Below, piece by piece: positions 23,372 to 34,300 of a stretch of 64,000 bases of DNA. Location of the stretch: assembly GCA_963969595.1 (NCBI GenBank), contig OZ018409.1, forward strand, positions 1,180,501-1,244,500. Direction: 5' to 3'. This DNA comes from Neckera pumila (lineage: Eukaryota > Streptophyta > Bryopsida > Hypnales > Neckeraceae). The translations under genes and the position numbers were made by a program. Each line of letters starts with the position of its first letter. Position 1 is the first letter of the stretch. Under the pieces are notes generated by a model that was given only the letters and a program-made list of their open reading frames with translations, ran no database searches and was not told where the DNA came from.

Positions 23372-25457
23372 ATGGCGGAAACTCCACGAAGACTTGTTGG
23401 CAAGGTTGCGGTGATCACCGCTTCGACGCAAGGAATTGGGTTCGGTATTGCGGAACGCCTGGGCTTGGAAGGAGCGTCCGTCGTCCTTTCATCTCGCAAG
23501 CAAGTGCGTCTCTGGGTTACTCTGTTTTGTGTGTCTTTTGTGTGTCTTGTGTCTGTCTTTTAAGATTCTCGGTGACTGCCGATTGTGGAAGCTTGTGAGG
23601 ACTGCAAGCGGGGTGATACATGTTATCCATTTCATTTCGCGTTTTTCGATGGAATTTTAATGTCTCGTAATCGCAATTGCTAGGGTTTCGGATTATTGGA
23701 TCAAGTACGTTCCCGCGAGACGTCAGGGCTAGGAGATGAATCTTTTGGTTGTTCGAAAATGACGAATTCGGTTGGTCAAAAATCGATAATTCAGATAGGG
23801 CCTCCATATTTGTTAAGAAAATATGAGGTCCAATTTGGGCTTCTTGGTCCTTTAGGGGTTGTAAATCTTCGGAATTTGTTCAATTGAACTTTTATGTTCG
23901 TTTGTTTTCCAGAAAAATGTTGATGAAGCGGTGGCGAAGCTGAAATCGAAGGGTATTAAAGCTTTTGGATTAGAATGCCATGTGTCATCTGCTGACCAAA
24001 GGAAGAGGCTTATGGAGAGCGCGGTTGAGGTAATGAAATCAATGAAAGCCTGTGTGTTTTGGGTTTATCATCTTCATCCTGTGCTCATGTGAAGCTTCCG
24101 AATTTTTCCGTAGGTTACAAATGCTCTGCTTGATTTTTCACTGGGCTTTGTTTGCGCTTGCTCGATTAGATTGTGAAGAGAATGTCAGTAGAATGTAGCA
24201 TTTGGGATGTTGACTGCCGGTATATACTCATGTCTTTCAGAAATATGGACGAATAGATATCCTTGTTTCGAATGCAGCAGCAAATCCCTCCATTGACCCT
24301 GTAGTATCTATGTCAGAGAAAGCTCTTGACAAGCTCTGGGAGGTCAACTTGAAGGCTTCAATTCAAGTTGTCCAGGTATAAAAGTTTTGACGTTACATAA
24401 GAGGTTTAAATTTTCTTTTAATGTTTTGTTTAGCACTTTTGAGTGGATCATATGGGGACTCTTTATGGTCCAATTTTATTTACCTTCAATCAGCACATGC
24501 AATTTCTTTTACTGATTCTGGTGATATCTAATTTTGCCTTGTCTGAATTATATTTTTCACAAATTATTAATCAAATTGGTCATGAAATCTTGGTCCTTTA
24601 GGGATTAGCAATCGATGCCAGTTTTCTCCTTGTAATATCAGCTGAAATCAGCGATTGCGTATTTATAGCTGCTGCTGTTCTTGACGTACATACTTCCTAA
24701 AGCTGACAAATTTGCGTTTTGGATTCAAAATTTGTCTGTATTCCTGTAGGCAGCAGCGCCCCACCTTTCTGGAAACTCATCAGTAATGTTCATATCTTCG
24801 ATTACGGCCTATAATCCATCGCCACCTTTAGCTATGTATGGCGTTATGAAGACCGCTCTTCTTGGTCTTACGAAGGTGCAAAATCGAACCCCGTCAAGGA
24901 TCACAGTCAGAATCCTTGTTCTGAACTGTTAGACTAAGTTTTATGAAACACATTATCCTAAATTAAATTGATTGCTCATCCTATTCTGACTATTGGTATG
25001 GGAGATTGTGGTTTGTGCAGAGTCTTGCTGCTGAGTTGGCACCTGAAACTCGAGTGAATGCAATTGCACCAGGATTTGTGCCGACTCACTTTGCTGGTCA
25101 TCTTATTCAAAATGCTGCAGCTGTAAGTGAAGCACTTTTTTTTTTTTTTTAATCAATTTTGGTCTTCACATGTATATATTCTCTTGAAATTGGTACACAA
25201 ATCTCGTTCATAGACTATCGCTGGCTTTGTTCCATGTTCCTTGATGCCGTGTAGATTGCTAATACGAAAGTACTCATGAGGTTATTGCTTTGGATATATT
25301 TTTGCAGAGGAAGGAGATTGAATCTCGAACTCTATTGGGAAGGTTGGGAACAGTTGGTGATATGGCAGCTACAGCAGCCTTCTTAGCTTCTGATGATTCA
25401 GCTTATATCACAGGCGAGACTATAGTCGTTGCAGGTGGTACGAATTCCCGGCTGTAG
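23372..25457 (+). CDS. SDRA: peroxisomal short-chain dehydrogenase/reductase, SDRA/IBR1 (DHRS4-like) type, 6 exons
   Basis: NAD(P)(H)-dependent oxidoreductase. In Arabidopsis the counterpart SDRA/IBR1 acts in peroxisomes and is needed for response to indole-3-butyric acid, a beta-oxidation-like route to auxin. Exons: 23372-23503, 23913-24029, 24241-24375, 24750-24875, 25021-25122, 25308-25457. All introns are GT-AG between codons (phase 0), giving 253 residues, the family's usual size. Motifs: Rossmann TASTQGIG (about 16-23), NAAAN (from 94), catalytic Ser145, Tyr158 and Lys162 in YGVMK, and APGFVPT after the core. The last three residues are SRL, a type 1 peroxisomal targeting signal. The first in-frame ATG is used. 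Introns 1 and 3 each carry a solo copy of the family A transposon end. Function in this organism is inferred from homology. Confidence 0.93.
23846..23860 (+). repeat. solo family A transposon end in intron 1 of the SDRA-like gene
   Basis: GGTCCTTTAGGGGTT matches the right terminus of the TTAA-flanked family A elements, but the following base breaks the TTAA. No partner end is seen nearby. It could be a remnant or coincidence. Confidence 0.4.
24592..24607 (+). repeat. solo family A transposon end in intron 3 of the SDRA-like gene
   Basis: GGTCCTTTAGGGATTA is identical over these 16 bases to the right terminus of the short element ending at 2820. No left partner is visible within the intron. 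Confidence 0.4.
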
Positions 25458-25747
25458 GTCTACCATTGAAATTAGTCTTCAATATTACAATTATGTATAC
25501 GGTTGACTATTATCTGTAGGAAGTGTGAAAATGGTTGTGTTTCAATCATCCTCTGTACTTGTTAGTGGGAATGTAATGCAAAGCAGTTCGACCTTCCTAG
25601 CAACCGACTTGGCCTGCTCCGCAAAATTCTAAATTCTGAGATCTTAGCCAGTGTTAAACTGGTACCGGTATCACGATTTCAAGTTACCAGCCGGGTCTTA
25701 TTAACCCCTGATCTTACGCGGGTCTGAGACAAAACTTAGATGTATTA

Positions 25748-25772
25748 CTCCCTCTGTCTCAAATAAATCCAA
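25748..25772 (+). repeat. Stowaway-like (Tc1/mariner) MITE end
   Basis: TA followed by CTCCCTCTGTCTCAAATAAA resembles the plant Stowaway terminal consensus, which begins CTCCCTCCGT. I do not find a clear opposite end, so this is either a solo end or a decayed copy. Confidence 0.4.
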
Positions 25773-25927
25773 GGTTGCAGAAAATTGGTTGTCTCAAATT
25801 AAGTTCGATGTTTTAATGGTATGACGAAAATGAAACGTTGGGCATGCTTGATGGTGTCATCTGGGCACTACAGAGTGATAAGAGTGCCCCTAGATTGTCC
25901 TCTTGCCCATGTCCAACAGTTGGTAGT

Positions 25928-26107
25928 GGTTGCTTAGACTATGCATTGTTGCCACGAGAGGAGAATGTTGTTCAACTTTTCTTTGTCCATGTTTCAGAAA
26001 GCTTTGATTGTGGCATTGGTTGCTTAGACTATGCATTGTTGCCATGAGAGGAGAATGTTGTTCAACTTTTCTTTGTCCATGTTTTAGAAAGCTTTGATTG
26101 TGGCATT
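25928..26107 (+). repeat. 90-bp tandem duplication (two copies)
   Basis: The unit beginning GGTTGCTTAGACTATGCATT occurs at 25928-26017 and again at 26018-26107. The copies differ at only two places that I can see (CACGAG/CATGAG and TTTCAG/TTTTAG), both C-to-T. The unit is a multiple of three but I see no gene it belongs to. Confidence 0.85.
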
Positions 26108-27304
26108 AATCAAAGTCACTATCCTTTGGGGAGAGTTGTAGAAGATGAGATGGTTTCAAACGTAATTCAATGCATTGGAGCTCTTTGCAAAATAGAAGAA
26201 AATTGACAATTTTGGTTCTAATTTTCAACATGATTCTTGTGGCCATACTTTGAAACTTTGACGCCTGCTAGGGATGACTAGAAGCTCAAATAACTACGCA
26301 TTCATGTTCAAATAGGAGCACCTTACATGTTAATCTAGCCTTTTTTTGAGAAACCACAATTTTTTTTTGAAAAACCACAAATTTATTTTGAAATAAAGTG
26401 GGTATAAAGGACTTATTTTATACTTTTTTTGAGGTTTGTATCAAAATAGAGTATGTTATACTTTATAAATACAAATTTGTCAAGGAATGTTGGCCAAACC
26501 ACCCCCCTAAAAAAACATCAGCAAACCACAAGGCCTAAATTGCAAGGATGGTTTAATGAAATACTTTATTATAAATGGAAAAAATGGAAAAAAAACTTTG
26601 TTTTCAAATGAATGCAAACCTTGAAAAGTAGACAATTGGACATAGTGTTGACACTCCCACGTCAGATAACATTATTTAATTAATTTTTCAATTTTCAATT
26701 CTTTCAATTTTTAAAAATGATTTTTTTATTTTTTATTTTTATTTTATTTTTTATTATATAAAATATTCTAGTCAACACTATGCTGGTTTGCAGCTTAATA
26801 AACAGCCTTGAAACAATCCTAATGTAGCCTCTTTTCCATTCTAATGTAATATCCTCCATCTATTTAAAATACTACAACCTAATCTTATATATGGCAATAA
26901 AAAATGGTCAAACTTTGATCATGAAAATATCATACTTTTTCCTAGTAAGTTTTTTACACTTTAATTGTATACTTTGTATACATTCTTTATAAGTTGTAAA
27001 GTTAGGCAATAACAATTTGAATTTGTACTATTTGCACCTATTTAGAGGTGAACCATTTTATTATGCATAAAATGAAAAAATAGAAAAGAATCTTGATGGC
27101 CCATAACAATACCCAAAGATAGGTAGAGACCACAAAATGGTTGTACAAGCACTAAGTGCAATGATTCAATTAGAAATTGTATAATCAAAGGTCAAGATAT
27201 TTTAAAGAAAATTACTAAAAAAACATGTGTTTAGGACTTATATTAATGAAAATATCTTTATTGCAAAAAAACAAACCACAAGTCATAAGATTTGAACTCC
27301 TCAC
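26108..27304. other. AT-rich intergenic DNA, no gene seen
   Basis: Highly AT-rich with several homopolymer stretches. No coding signal or element ends recognised. Confidence 0.55.
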
Positions 27305-28234
27305 TTAACCCCTGAAGGACCAAGGCCTTTCTTCTTCCAAAGAACTCTCAAAATTGCCATTTCTAGAGCAAAGAGTAAAAAAATCTGAAAATTGTTTTTT
27401 TTGCACATCCAACCATTAGATCTTATACCTAACTAGTATGTCAATGTGTGGAAAAAATTTCAGAATTTTTGACCGCACAGATTGCAAGATATCTACGTTC
27501 AAAGTGAAAAAAACAAGATTTTCAGCACATTGCGGGACTAGATTTTTTGACTTTGAACATTTTTAACTTAAATTATTTGCACTACAGGGTTTTAAGCTTT
27601 AAATCTTTGTAGTGAAGAATTGAATTGAGAGTATAGGAAAAAAAAAGAAATTCAAAAAAACTTAATTTTCATTCTTAAAAATATTGTTAAGTAGAAGATA
27701 GTATAAGATAGAAGGAAAATCTAAAATATTCATATATTTTAGATAGAATTAAAATGCACTAATTCCAATGGTGAGATTGTTTTAGCAAAAAAACTAAACC
27801 GTGTGAAACTTTTTTTTTTGAAAAATTGAAAAAATTGCATTCCAAAATGAATCCTACAAGTTATTTTTTTCAAGAAGATGCTCTAATTGCCCAAAAAACA
27901 AGATTGTCCATAACTTTCTCATAAAAAATCCAAATGAAATGAATCAAAGCTTCCCAAATAGGCAAAAATATAATCTATAAGGAAATTTTTTTTTTTATAA
28001 AATTAAATTTTTTGCAAAATCTTTTTGCTGCCCGCTCTCCCTTGTTTTGAGTTTATTTGGACATAACTTTTGTTCCCGGGCACCGATTGAAAAAGAATTT
28101 ATATTCTCGTGAAGCTTATTAGTTTGTCTATCTTCAAAAAAAGTTTTAGAAAATCGCAACAAAAATTCAGCCCATAGGTACCTGCCCAAAATCCCATTTG
28201 TCCTCCGAACAGACAATGGTCCTTTAGGGGTTAA
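27305..28234 (+). mobile_element. TTAA-flanked non-autonomous element, family A copy 4 (930 bp, near intact)
   Basis: TTAA at 27305-27308 and 28231-28234. Ends CCCCTGAAGGACCAAGG and, on the other strand, CCCCTAAAGGACCATTG. The interior aligns by eye along its whole length with the copy at 28951, and no transposase frame is present. The features expected of a piggyBac-derived miniature element are a TTAA duplication immediately next to C-run termini and a constant size of about 930 bp over several copies. Confidence 0.8.
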
Positions 28235-28241
28235 TATTTAG

Positions 28242-28530
28242 CATTAGATGATATTTGGGGGTCTTGGATGGCCGTTTCAGGCCCGTTCCCTGATCTGCCT
28301 AGATTCAGTGAATGCCGGTACGGGACTGTCAGATTTTTTTTTTAAAAAAAAAAAAAAAAAAAAAAATTTTACCAAAATATCATTTTAAGCAATTTTTTTT
28401 TTTCAAAAAATGACGTGGCAGTCGCTGTGCCACATCAGCCAATTGTTGCTACTGCATTCTCGCAGTCTGGGAACACAGCAGACAGCAGGTGAACTCAGAG
28501 CCCTCCAAGACCCCCGAATCTCATCTAATG
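28242..28530. mobile_element. CATTAG-end miniature inverted-repeat element (family D), 289 bp
   Basis: The left end is CATTAGATGATATTTGGGGG and the right end, on the other strand, is CATTAGATGAGATTCGGGGG. The internal order of motifs is the same as in 3682-4001. A palindromic TGACGTGGCA...TGCCACATCA segment sits at about 28411-28437. A run of about 28 A residues lies at about 28340-28365. It starts 8 bases after a family A element. Confidence 0.7.
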
Positions 28531-28950
28531 TGGTGAGAAACTTTATTAATACCTTATGTCCTTGTTACATCTTATTTCATATGTGAAATCAAAGATCTTT
28601 TCTTAATTTATATGGCATGAGGTGTCTATTTAATAATGAATGACCAAAAGGGATAATTTTTAATAACCAGGGCCAATAGGGAAAAATTTTCAATAATATA
28701 ATGACCAATTAGTATTGTAAACTTGACATATACTTATTGTACGTAAACAACTTGATTGACTTTTTAGTAACTAGTGACCCAAAAGGAGAAATTTTTAATA
28801 ATGTAATGACCAATTAGTTGTGAACTTGACACATATTTATTATACACAACCAACTTGACCTTTTTCACACCAAGAAATAACATTTTAGGAATTCTTTAGA
28901 GAATTCTTTACCAAATGGTCATCTCTTGTAACAAAGTCATTAATTAGTGA
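28531..28950. other. AT-rich spacer with a local duplication
   Basis: The phrases 'ATAATGACCAATTAGT' and 'AACTTGACATATACTTATT' at about 28695-28740 recur in similar form at about 28800-28845, so the spacer contains a diverged direct repeat of about 100 bp. No gene seen. Confidence 0.5.
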
Positions 28951-29879
28951 TTAACCCCTAAAGGACCGAGGCCCTTTTTCTGCCAAAAAACACTCAAAAC
29001 TGCTAGTTCTATAGCAAAACGTAAAAATATTTGAAAAATGTTTTTTTTCATTTCTAACCGCAAGATCTTATACCTAACTAGTATGAAAGTGTGTGGAAAA
29101 AATTTCAGAATTTTTGACCGCACATATTGCAAGATATTTGCGTTTAACGTGAAAAAAATAAGTTTTCCAGCACACTGCGGGACTAGATTTTTTGACTTTG
29201 AACATTTTTAACTTAAAATTTTTATACTATAGAGTTTTAAGCTTTAAATCATTGTAGTGGATAATTGAGTTGAGAGTCTAGGAAAAAAAAAAAAATCAAA
29301 AAAACTTAATTATCATTCTTTAAAAAATTGTTAAGTAGAAGTAGTTACAAGATAGAAGGAAAATCTAAAATATTCATATATTTTAGATGGAATTAAAATG
29401 CGCTAATCCCAATGGTGAGATTGTTCTATCAAGTAATATAAACCATGCAAAAAAAAAAAAAACTGAAAAATTTGAAAAATTGCATTCAGATTTGCATCCT
29501 AGAAGTTATTTTTTTCAAGAAGATGCTCTAATTGCCCCCAAAACAAGAATGTCCATAACTTTCTCATAACAAATCCAAATGAAATGAATCAAAGCTTTGC
29601 AAATAGACAAAATTATAATCTACGAGAAAAAAAATACAAAAAGAAAAATTCAAATTTTTGTCCATTTTTTTTTGCTGCCCGCCGTCCCCTGTTTTGAGCT
29701 TATTTGGTCGTAATTTTTTTTCCCAGGCACCAATTGTGAAAAAATTATACTCCCACAAAGCTTATCAGTTTTTCTATCTTCAAAAAAGTTTCAAAAAATT
29801 ACAACAAAATTTCAGCCCGTGGGTACCTGCCTGAAATCCCAAATGTCCGCCCAACCGACAATGGTCCTTTAGGGGTTAA
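28951..29879 (+). mobile_element. TTAA-flanked non-autonomous element, family A copy 5 (929 bp, near intact)
   Basis: TTAA at 28951-28954 and 29876-29879. Ends CCCCTAAAGGACCGAGG and, on the other strand, CCCCTAAAGGACCATTG. It lies in the same orientation as the copy 700 bp upstream and is collinear with it, including 'CTAACTAGTATG' near 130 bp and 'CCATAACTTTCTCATAACAAA' past the middle. No protein. Confidence 0.8.
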
Positions 29880-30648
29880 TGATACCTTGAGTTTGATTGC
29901 CTCTAGAGTTTTTTTATTTGATTTCCTTTTGGAAATGTCCAAAGAAATCTTTTTTGGGGTGATGAGCCCATTTGCATCCATAGATATAAAACTCTATCTC
30001 AAGAGTTTGTAGCAATTTAGTAATTTATAGAATTGTGAAAAGGAGAATGTATCGACAAATATGTCTTTGAAACTTTTTAATTTCTATAGCTCCTCAGCAA
30101 CTTTCAAATCCAAGATTCACTACCAATTTGTAATGAATTAAATTAGAAATTTGTACTACTTTGAATTTTAAATTGATTAAAATAAAATAATCTTGTTAGT
30201 TGGCATTCCAAATTCCTATGCTTGAATATGGTTCCCTTTCATGATCCACAAGTATGCAAGTGCAAAGGTAATCTATGAATAATTTTGCTTCTACCTTCCT
30301 GTTGTACCCTTGAATGCATAAAGTCACACGACGCAAAGTCCAAATGTATAAAAAGGCAAGCTTTATTTCACTAATCTACACTTGGACGTACATCACAACC
30401 TTTGACTCAAGGTCGTGCTTTTGCTTATTACTATGAACGCTAATTAATTCCAATGTGAGTCCTTCGGTGCAAGGTGGTCTGGCTATAGTGTATACTAACG
30501 CTAGCACTACCCTAATATCTCGTCTTAAGCACAAAAGCATCACATCCAATCTACACTATACATTTGACTTTTGCCAAAAACTCATAAAACAAGTCTTAAC
30601 TAGTGTTTGTTGTTTGTAAGATAGTTAGTAATCTAAAATACAACATAT
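29880..30648. other. spacer, no gene seen
   Basis: Moderately AT-rich with nothing recognisable. Part of it may be copia-derived, since copia RNase H sequence follows. Confidence 0.45.
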
Positions 30649-30755
30649 CACTATAAGAAACTTGCGTTTTAGGTGACGTCAGTGTAACCTAAGCATATGC
30701 ATTTTTGTGGACGCAAAATAAAACAACTTGTGTTTTTATGTTAATAATAACATCC
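30649..30755. mobile_element. CACTA-type end, truncated
   Basis: CACTATAAGAAACTTGCGTTTT is a typical CACTA terminus and matches the terminus at 39315 read inward on the - strand. The next 80 bases follow the arm of the element at 39039-39315 (TTTTTGTGGAC, then AAAACAAC, then GTTTTTATGT). The sequence then passes straight into copia DNA with no opposite end. Confidence 0.5.
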
Positions 30756-30759
30756 AATG

Positions 30760-31388
30760 TATTATCTGGAAGCGTCAGTGCATTGGTTGTCTCCAATTTG
30801 CTCATATAGGTACACGCTTCAATATCAGTTACGCTGTTAGTAACATGTCAAGAATCAACAACAACCCCAATGCCATTCACGTCAATGGAGTTAAGCGGAT
30901 TCTAAAGTACATACAAGGTACTCTTGACCATACTATCACGTATAGACACGGGGCTAAGTCCAACCAGCTTACTGCCTATTGCGATGCAGATTATGCTGCG
31001 GATTATGACAATAAAAAATGACGATCAGGTTTTCTATTACTTTTCAACGGTGGTCCAGTGGCGTGGGGGCAGCCGGAAACAAACTTGTACTTCCCTTAGT
31101 ACTACCGAATCAGAATACATCTCAGCTGGCTTGGCTACTTAGGAAATCCTATGGATGAGACGTCTGCTCTCTAGTCTCCGTTCACCCCAATCAGATCCTA
31201 CGCCATTATTTTGCAATAATCAATTTGCTATCCGGCTAGTGAAAAATCTTGTATTTCACCAACGCACCAAACACATAGATACCAGATACCACAAGATCCG
31301 AGACTCAAAATTAGATGGTCAAATTGCTATCACATACGTCTGCACAGACGACCAGTTGGCTGACATCATGACGAAGGGTCTCCCCTGA
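30760..31388 (+). pseudogene. Ty1/copia retrotransposon RNase H fragment, broken
   Basis: The translation follows the end of a copia polyprotein: ISYAV, then RILKYIQGTLDH, YCDADYA, GPVAW, STTESEY, then LFCNNQFAI, RTKHIDTRYH and DQLADIMTKGLP. The frame is interrupted by a stop after DYDNKK (about 31021), a frame change near 31065 and a stop at 31139-31141, so no functional protein can be made. The 5' part (gag to reverse transcriptase) is absent. Downstream, GAAGTGGGAG at about 31447 may be the polypurine tract. Confidence 0.85.
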
Positions 31389-34300
31389 GATTGATTCTAA
31401 CGACTTCTTGGTTTAGCAAGTCTTTTAACTCGTGACGCCCTATATTGAAGTGGGAGATCAATGTAGGTCATCACAGTGGGAGTAAGAGTGTTGGACTATG
31501 AGCGTTTATTTACCACCTTAATAAATAAGCGAGCACAACCGGGCTCTAATTTTTGTGTGGATTTTTGTACAATCTACGGGTGCTTAGCGCTAATCCATTG
31601 TGCCTTCCAAGAAATGGATCTTTTTCTCTATGTTCCTAGCATCCACAATGTACACAAAAATCAAAGAATTGCAATACTTGGCAATTTCTACTCTAACTTC
31701 TTCAATCAGAAGAGGTCACGGTGGTTTTGAATTTGAACTACTTATAGTCTAAATTTAACTATCTTAAATGATAGAACACTTCATGTCATTTCTGAAAACA
31801 TAAAACTCGACTCTAGCCCCTTCTGGCCTTCTCCTAGCAAAAGTAATGGGTGGGTGAAGTTTAGCCCTTCTGGGGCTATTTACTTCATCTATGATTTAGG
31901 AGATGCTTCCTAATTCAATTATCCTTGAATAATTGAACTCTAATTTTAGGTGGATAGGACCTGCCTAAATCTAAGTTTTGACTTGGATGCAAGATTTTAG
32001 GTTGACTTCACTTGTTTCTTTACCCAAACTTCATCCTTGAATATTTTCTAGGGTTTGTGATCTTTCTTGAAGTTCAAACCACTTTAAGGTTACCCAAAGG
32101 TCCTACTTTGACTTCCTAATCCTAACTTCTTTCTTTGATTGAGTTAAAACAACCTAATTCTTTCTATATTTATTCTTTGAGGTTTTGATTGAGCTATGAT
32201 TAGTTACTATTTTTAGTAGTTTTAAGTTTTATCCTTTTAGAGGCTAAACTGAGCTTTCTGAAATGTTCTCTTGCTTGAAAATTCACCTATCCTATCAAAA
32301 GTTATTGAAGTTTGATCCCTAATCGGTGTTCAAAACTTTATCCGTTGATTACTCCTAACTTTTATTTGATAATTAACTTTTGATTTCACTTTTGAGACCT
32401 AATTCACCTCTTCTTAACACTTTCTAATTTAGTTCTATTGGATTATCTTTTTAATCACTTTTCATCCCTAAACTTCATCCCTCCATTTCTCACTTGTTTT
32501 AACTCCAAATCCTAAGTGTGATATGTTTTTGGAAAGTCCTTCAAGTTTGAGAAACATCCTAGTCTTGATTCACTGAATCGACCTTGAAGTTCGGCTAAGT
32601 GTTAAAAATGCTAACTCTAAACAACTAAAATGAAGAGGAGGAGTTTAGTGGGTTACCTCAAGTTGAATTTCATCTGCCATGTTGTAGAATAGCTCCTCCA
32701 AATACTCCCAATCCGCCATCTTTGGGTGTGATCTTGAACTTTTGCTCATTGCTTAAAAATAGGTGTTTAATACAAATTTTCTAGTCTTCTCTACTTCTTT
32801 TTCTTTCTACTTATACCCCTTCCTTTTCTTTGAGGACTATTCTAATTCAATTATTTAAATATCCCAAAGGTTAATTAGTCTTGGAATAAATAATTGAAGT
32901 CAATCTCTAAACAATAATTGACTCTTCAATGCCTAATATCCTATCTTGGTCAATTTTTATTCTATCCAAGTTTTTATGGTTCTAAGTGTTTTTCTTAGAT
33001 TTCCACCTAATCCTATCTCTTCCTAAATTCCCTTTCAACTGCTAAATTGTCACTTCATCTCTCTCAATTCGTAATGTGACCTTGAAAGTCCTAAGTTTCC
33101 TACTTCCTATGATTTTTGAGTTTTCTTTGGCAATGGAAACGTTGTCAATAGAGATTTTCTAGCCTCCTATCTCCCCTACTAGTTCCTACTTGCAAATTTT
33201 GTATCACCAATATATGCACTCTTCTTGCCAATAGAATGCAAAGTGATTTTTTATGGAGTTTTATTGAAAGAGTTTTTTAGTACACCCCAACCAAAATTTC
33301 CCTCACGGCCTGGAGTCTCTCGACTTGGAGTTCTCGGCCTGGAGCCTACTCACTGCCGCACCCCACTGCCACCTGCCACGTGGCGAGGGCAGGTTGGCTG
33401 GACTCGATGGTGCCGGCCGTGTTGGGGGGAGAGTTGCTGTCCGTTCTCTTACTCGTTATGGTTTTGGACCCCTTCAGCTCGTTCTGGTTTTTGGTTTTGG
33501 ACCTTCTCCTTTCTGATTTTTTGACCCTAAAATGGATTTTTTCTCATAATGGCTAAGATGAAATAAAAGAGAAGAAGACAATGACTTCCGGAATGTTTTT
33601 TGGAGACTTGGGCAAGGACTCACACACACCTAATTTGGGAGGCTAAACTTGGAATTCCAAAACTAGTATTTGGGAAACTAAACTTGGAGTAAGATAATAA
33701 TTTTTTGGGAGTTTTCGGACTAAGCAAGGTCAAAGCTTCGCTGTATTTGTGATTTTCTCCAAAATACTAAGAAATTTCTAGCATCTAAGGTTAAAGCTTC
33801 ACCGTATGTAGAAATCTACTAACATTAAGGACCTAAATACACAAAGCAAAGGTTTGTTAGTACAACTCTACAAGGGATAAAGACAAGCACAAAACTAACA
33901 TGGAGGAAGAATGGATGGATAATAAAGGCTAAAACTGAAACACACGTTAGTCAAGATGGATTAAAACACAACTTCTCAAAGACAACACTAGAGGGGCCCC
34001 CTAAGTGGCATTGCCAAGGTACAGAGGGGGGTTCTTCTAGGATTAGTACAAAGGTTAGTAAACAAACTTCAAGACTCTATTAGAAAAGGCCAAGTTAGTA
34101 TTTTAGTGAAAAATCCAAAAATAAAGACAAACTTTGAAGGGATTCCAATGTCCTTCAAAGAGAGCTTCAGAATTAGCAACAATGGAGCTTAAAATGCTCC
34201 AAAAACACATGTTTATAACTTTTTGCTCAAAAATGGCCAAAAAATCCAAACAAATGGCCCAACTTGTTTGAAAGTCAAAATAATGGTCCAAGGGGTGTTT

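Noticed and set aside
25698..25711. TTAACCCCTGATC near the SDRA-like gene as another TTAA element end
   Set aside because: Only the first nine bases match the family, the interior does not, and no partner end is seen.
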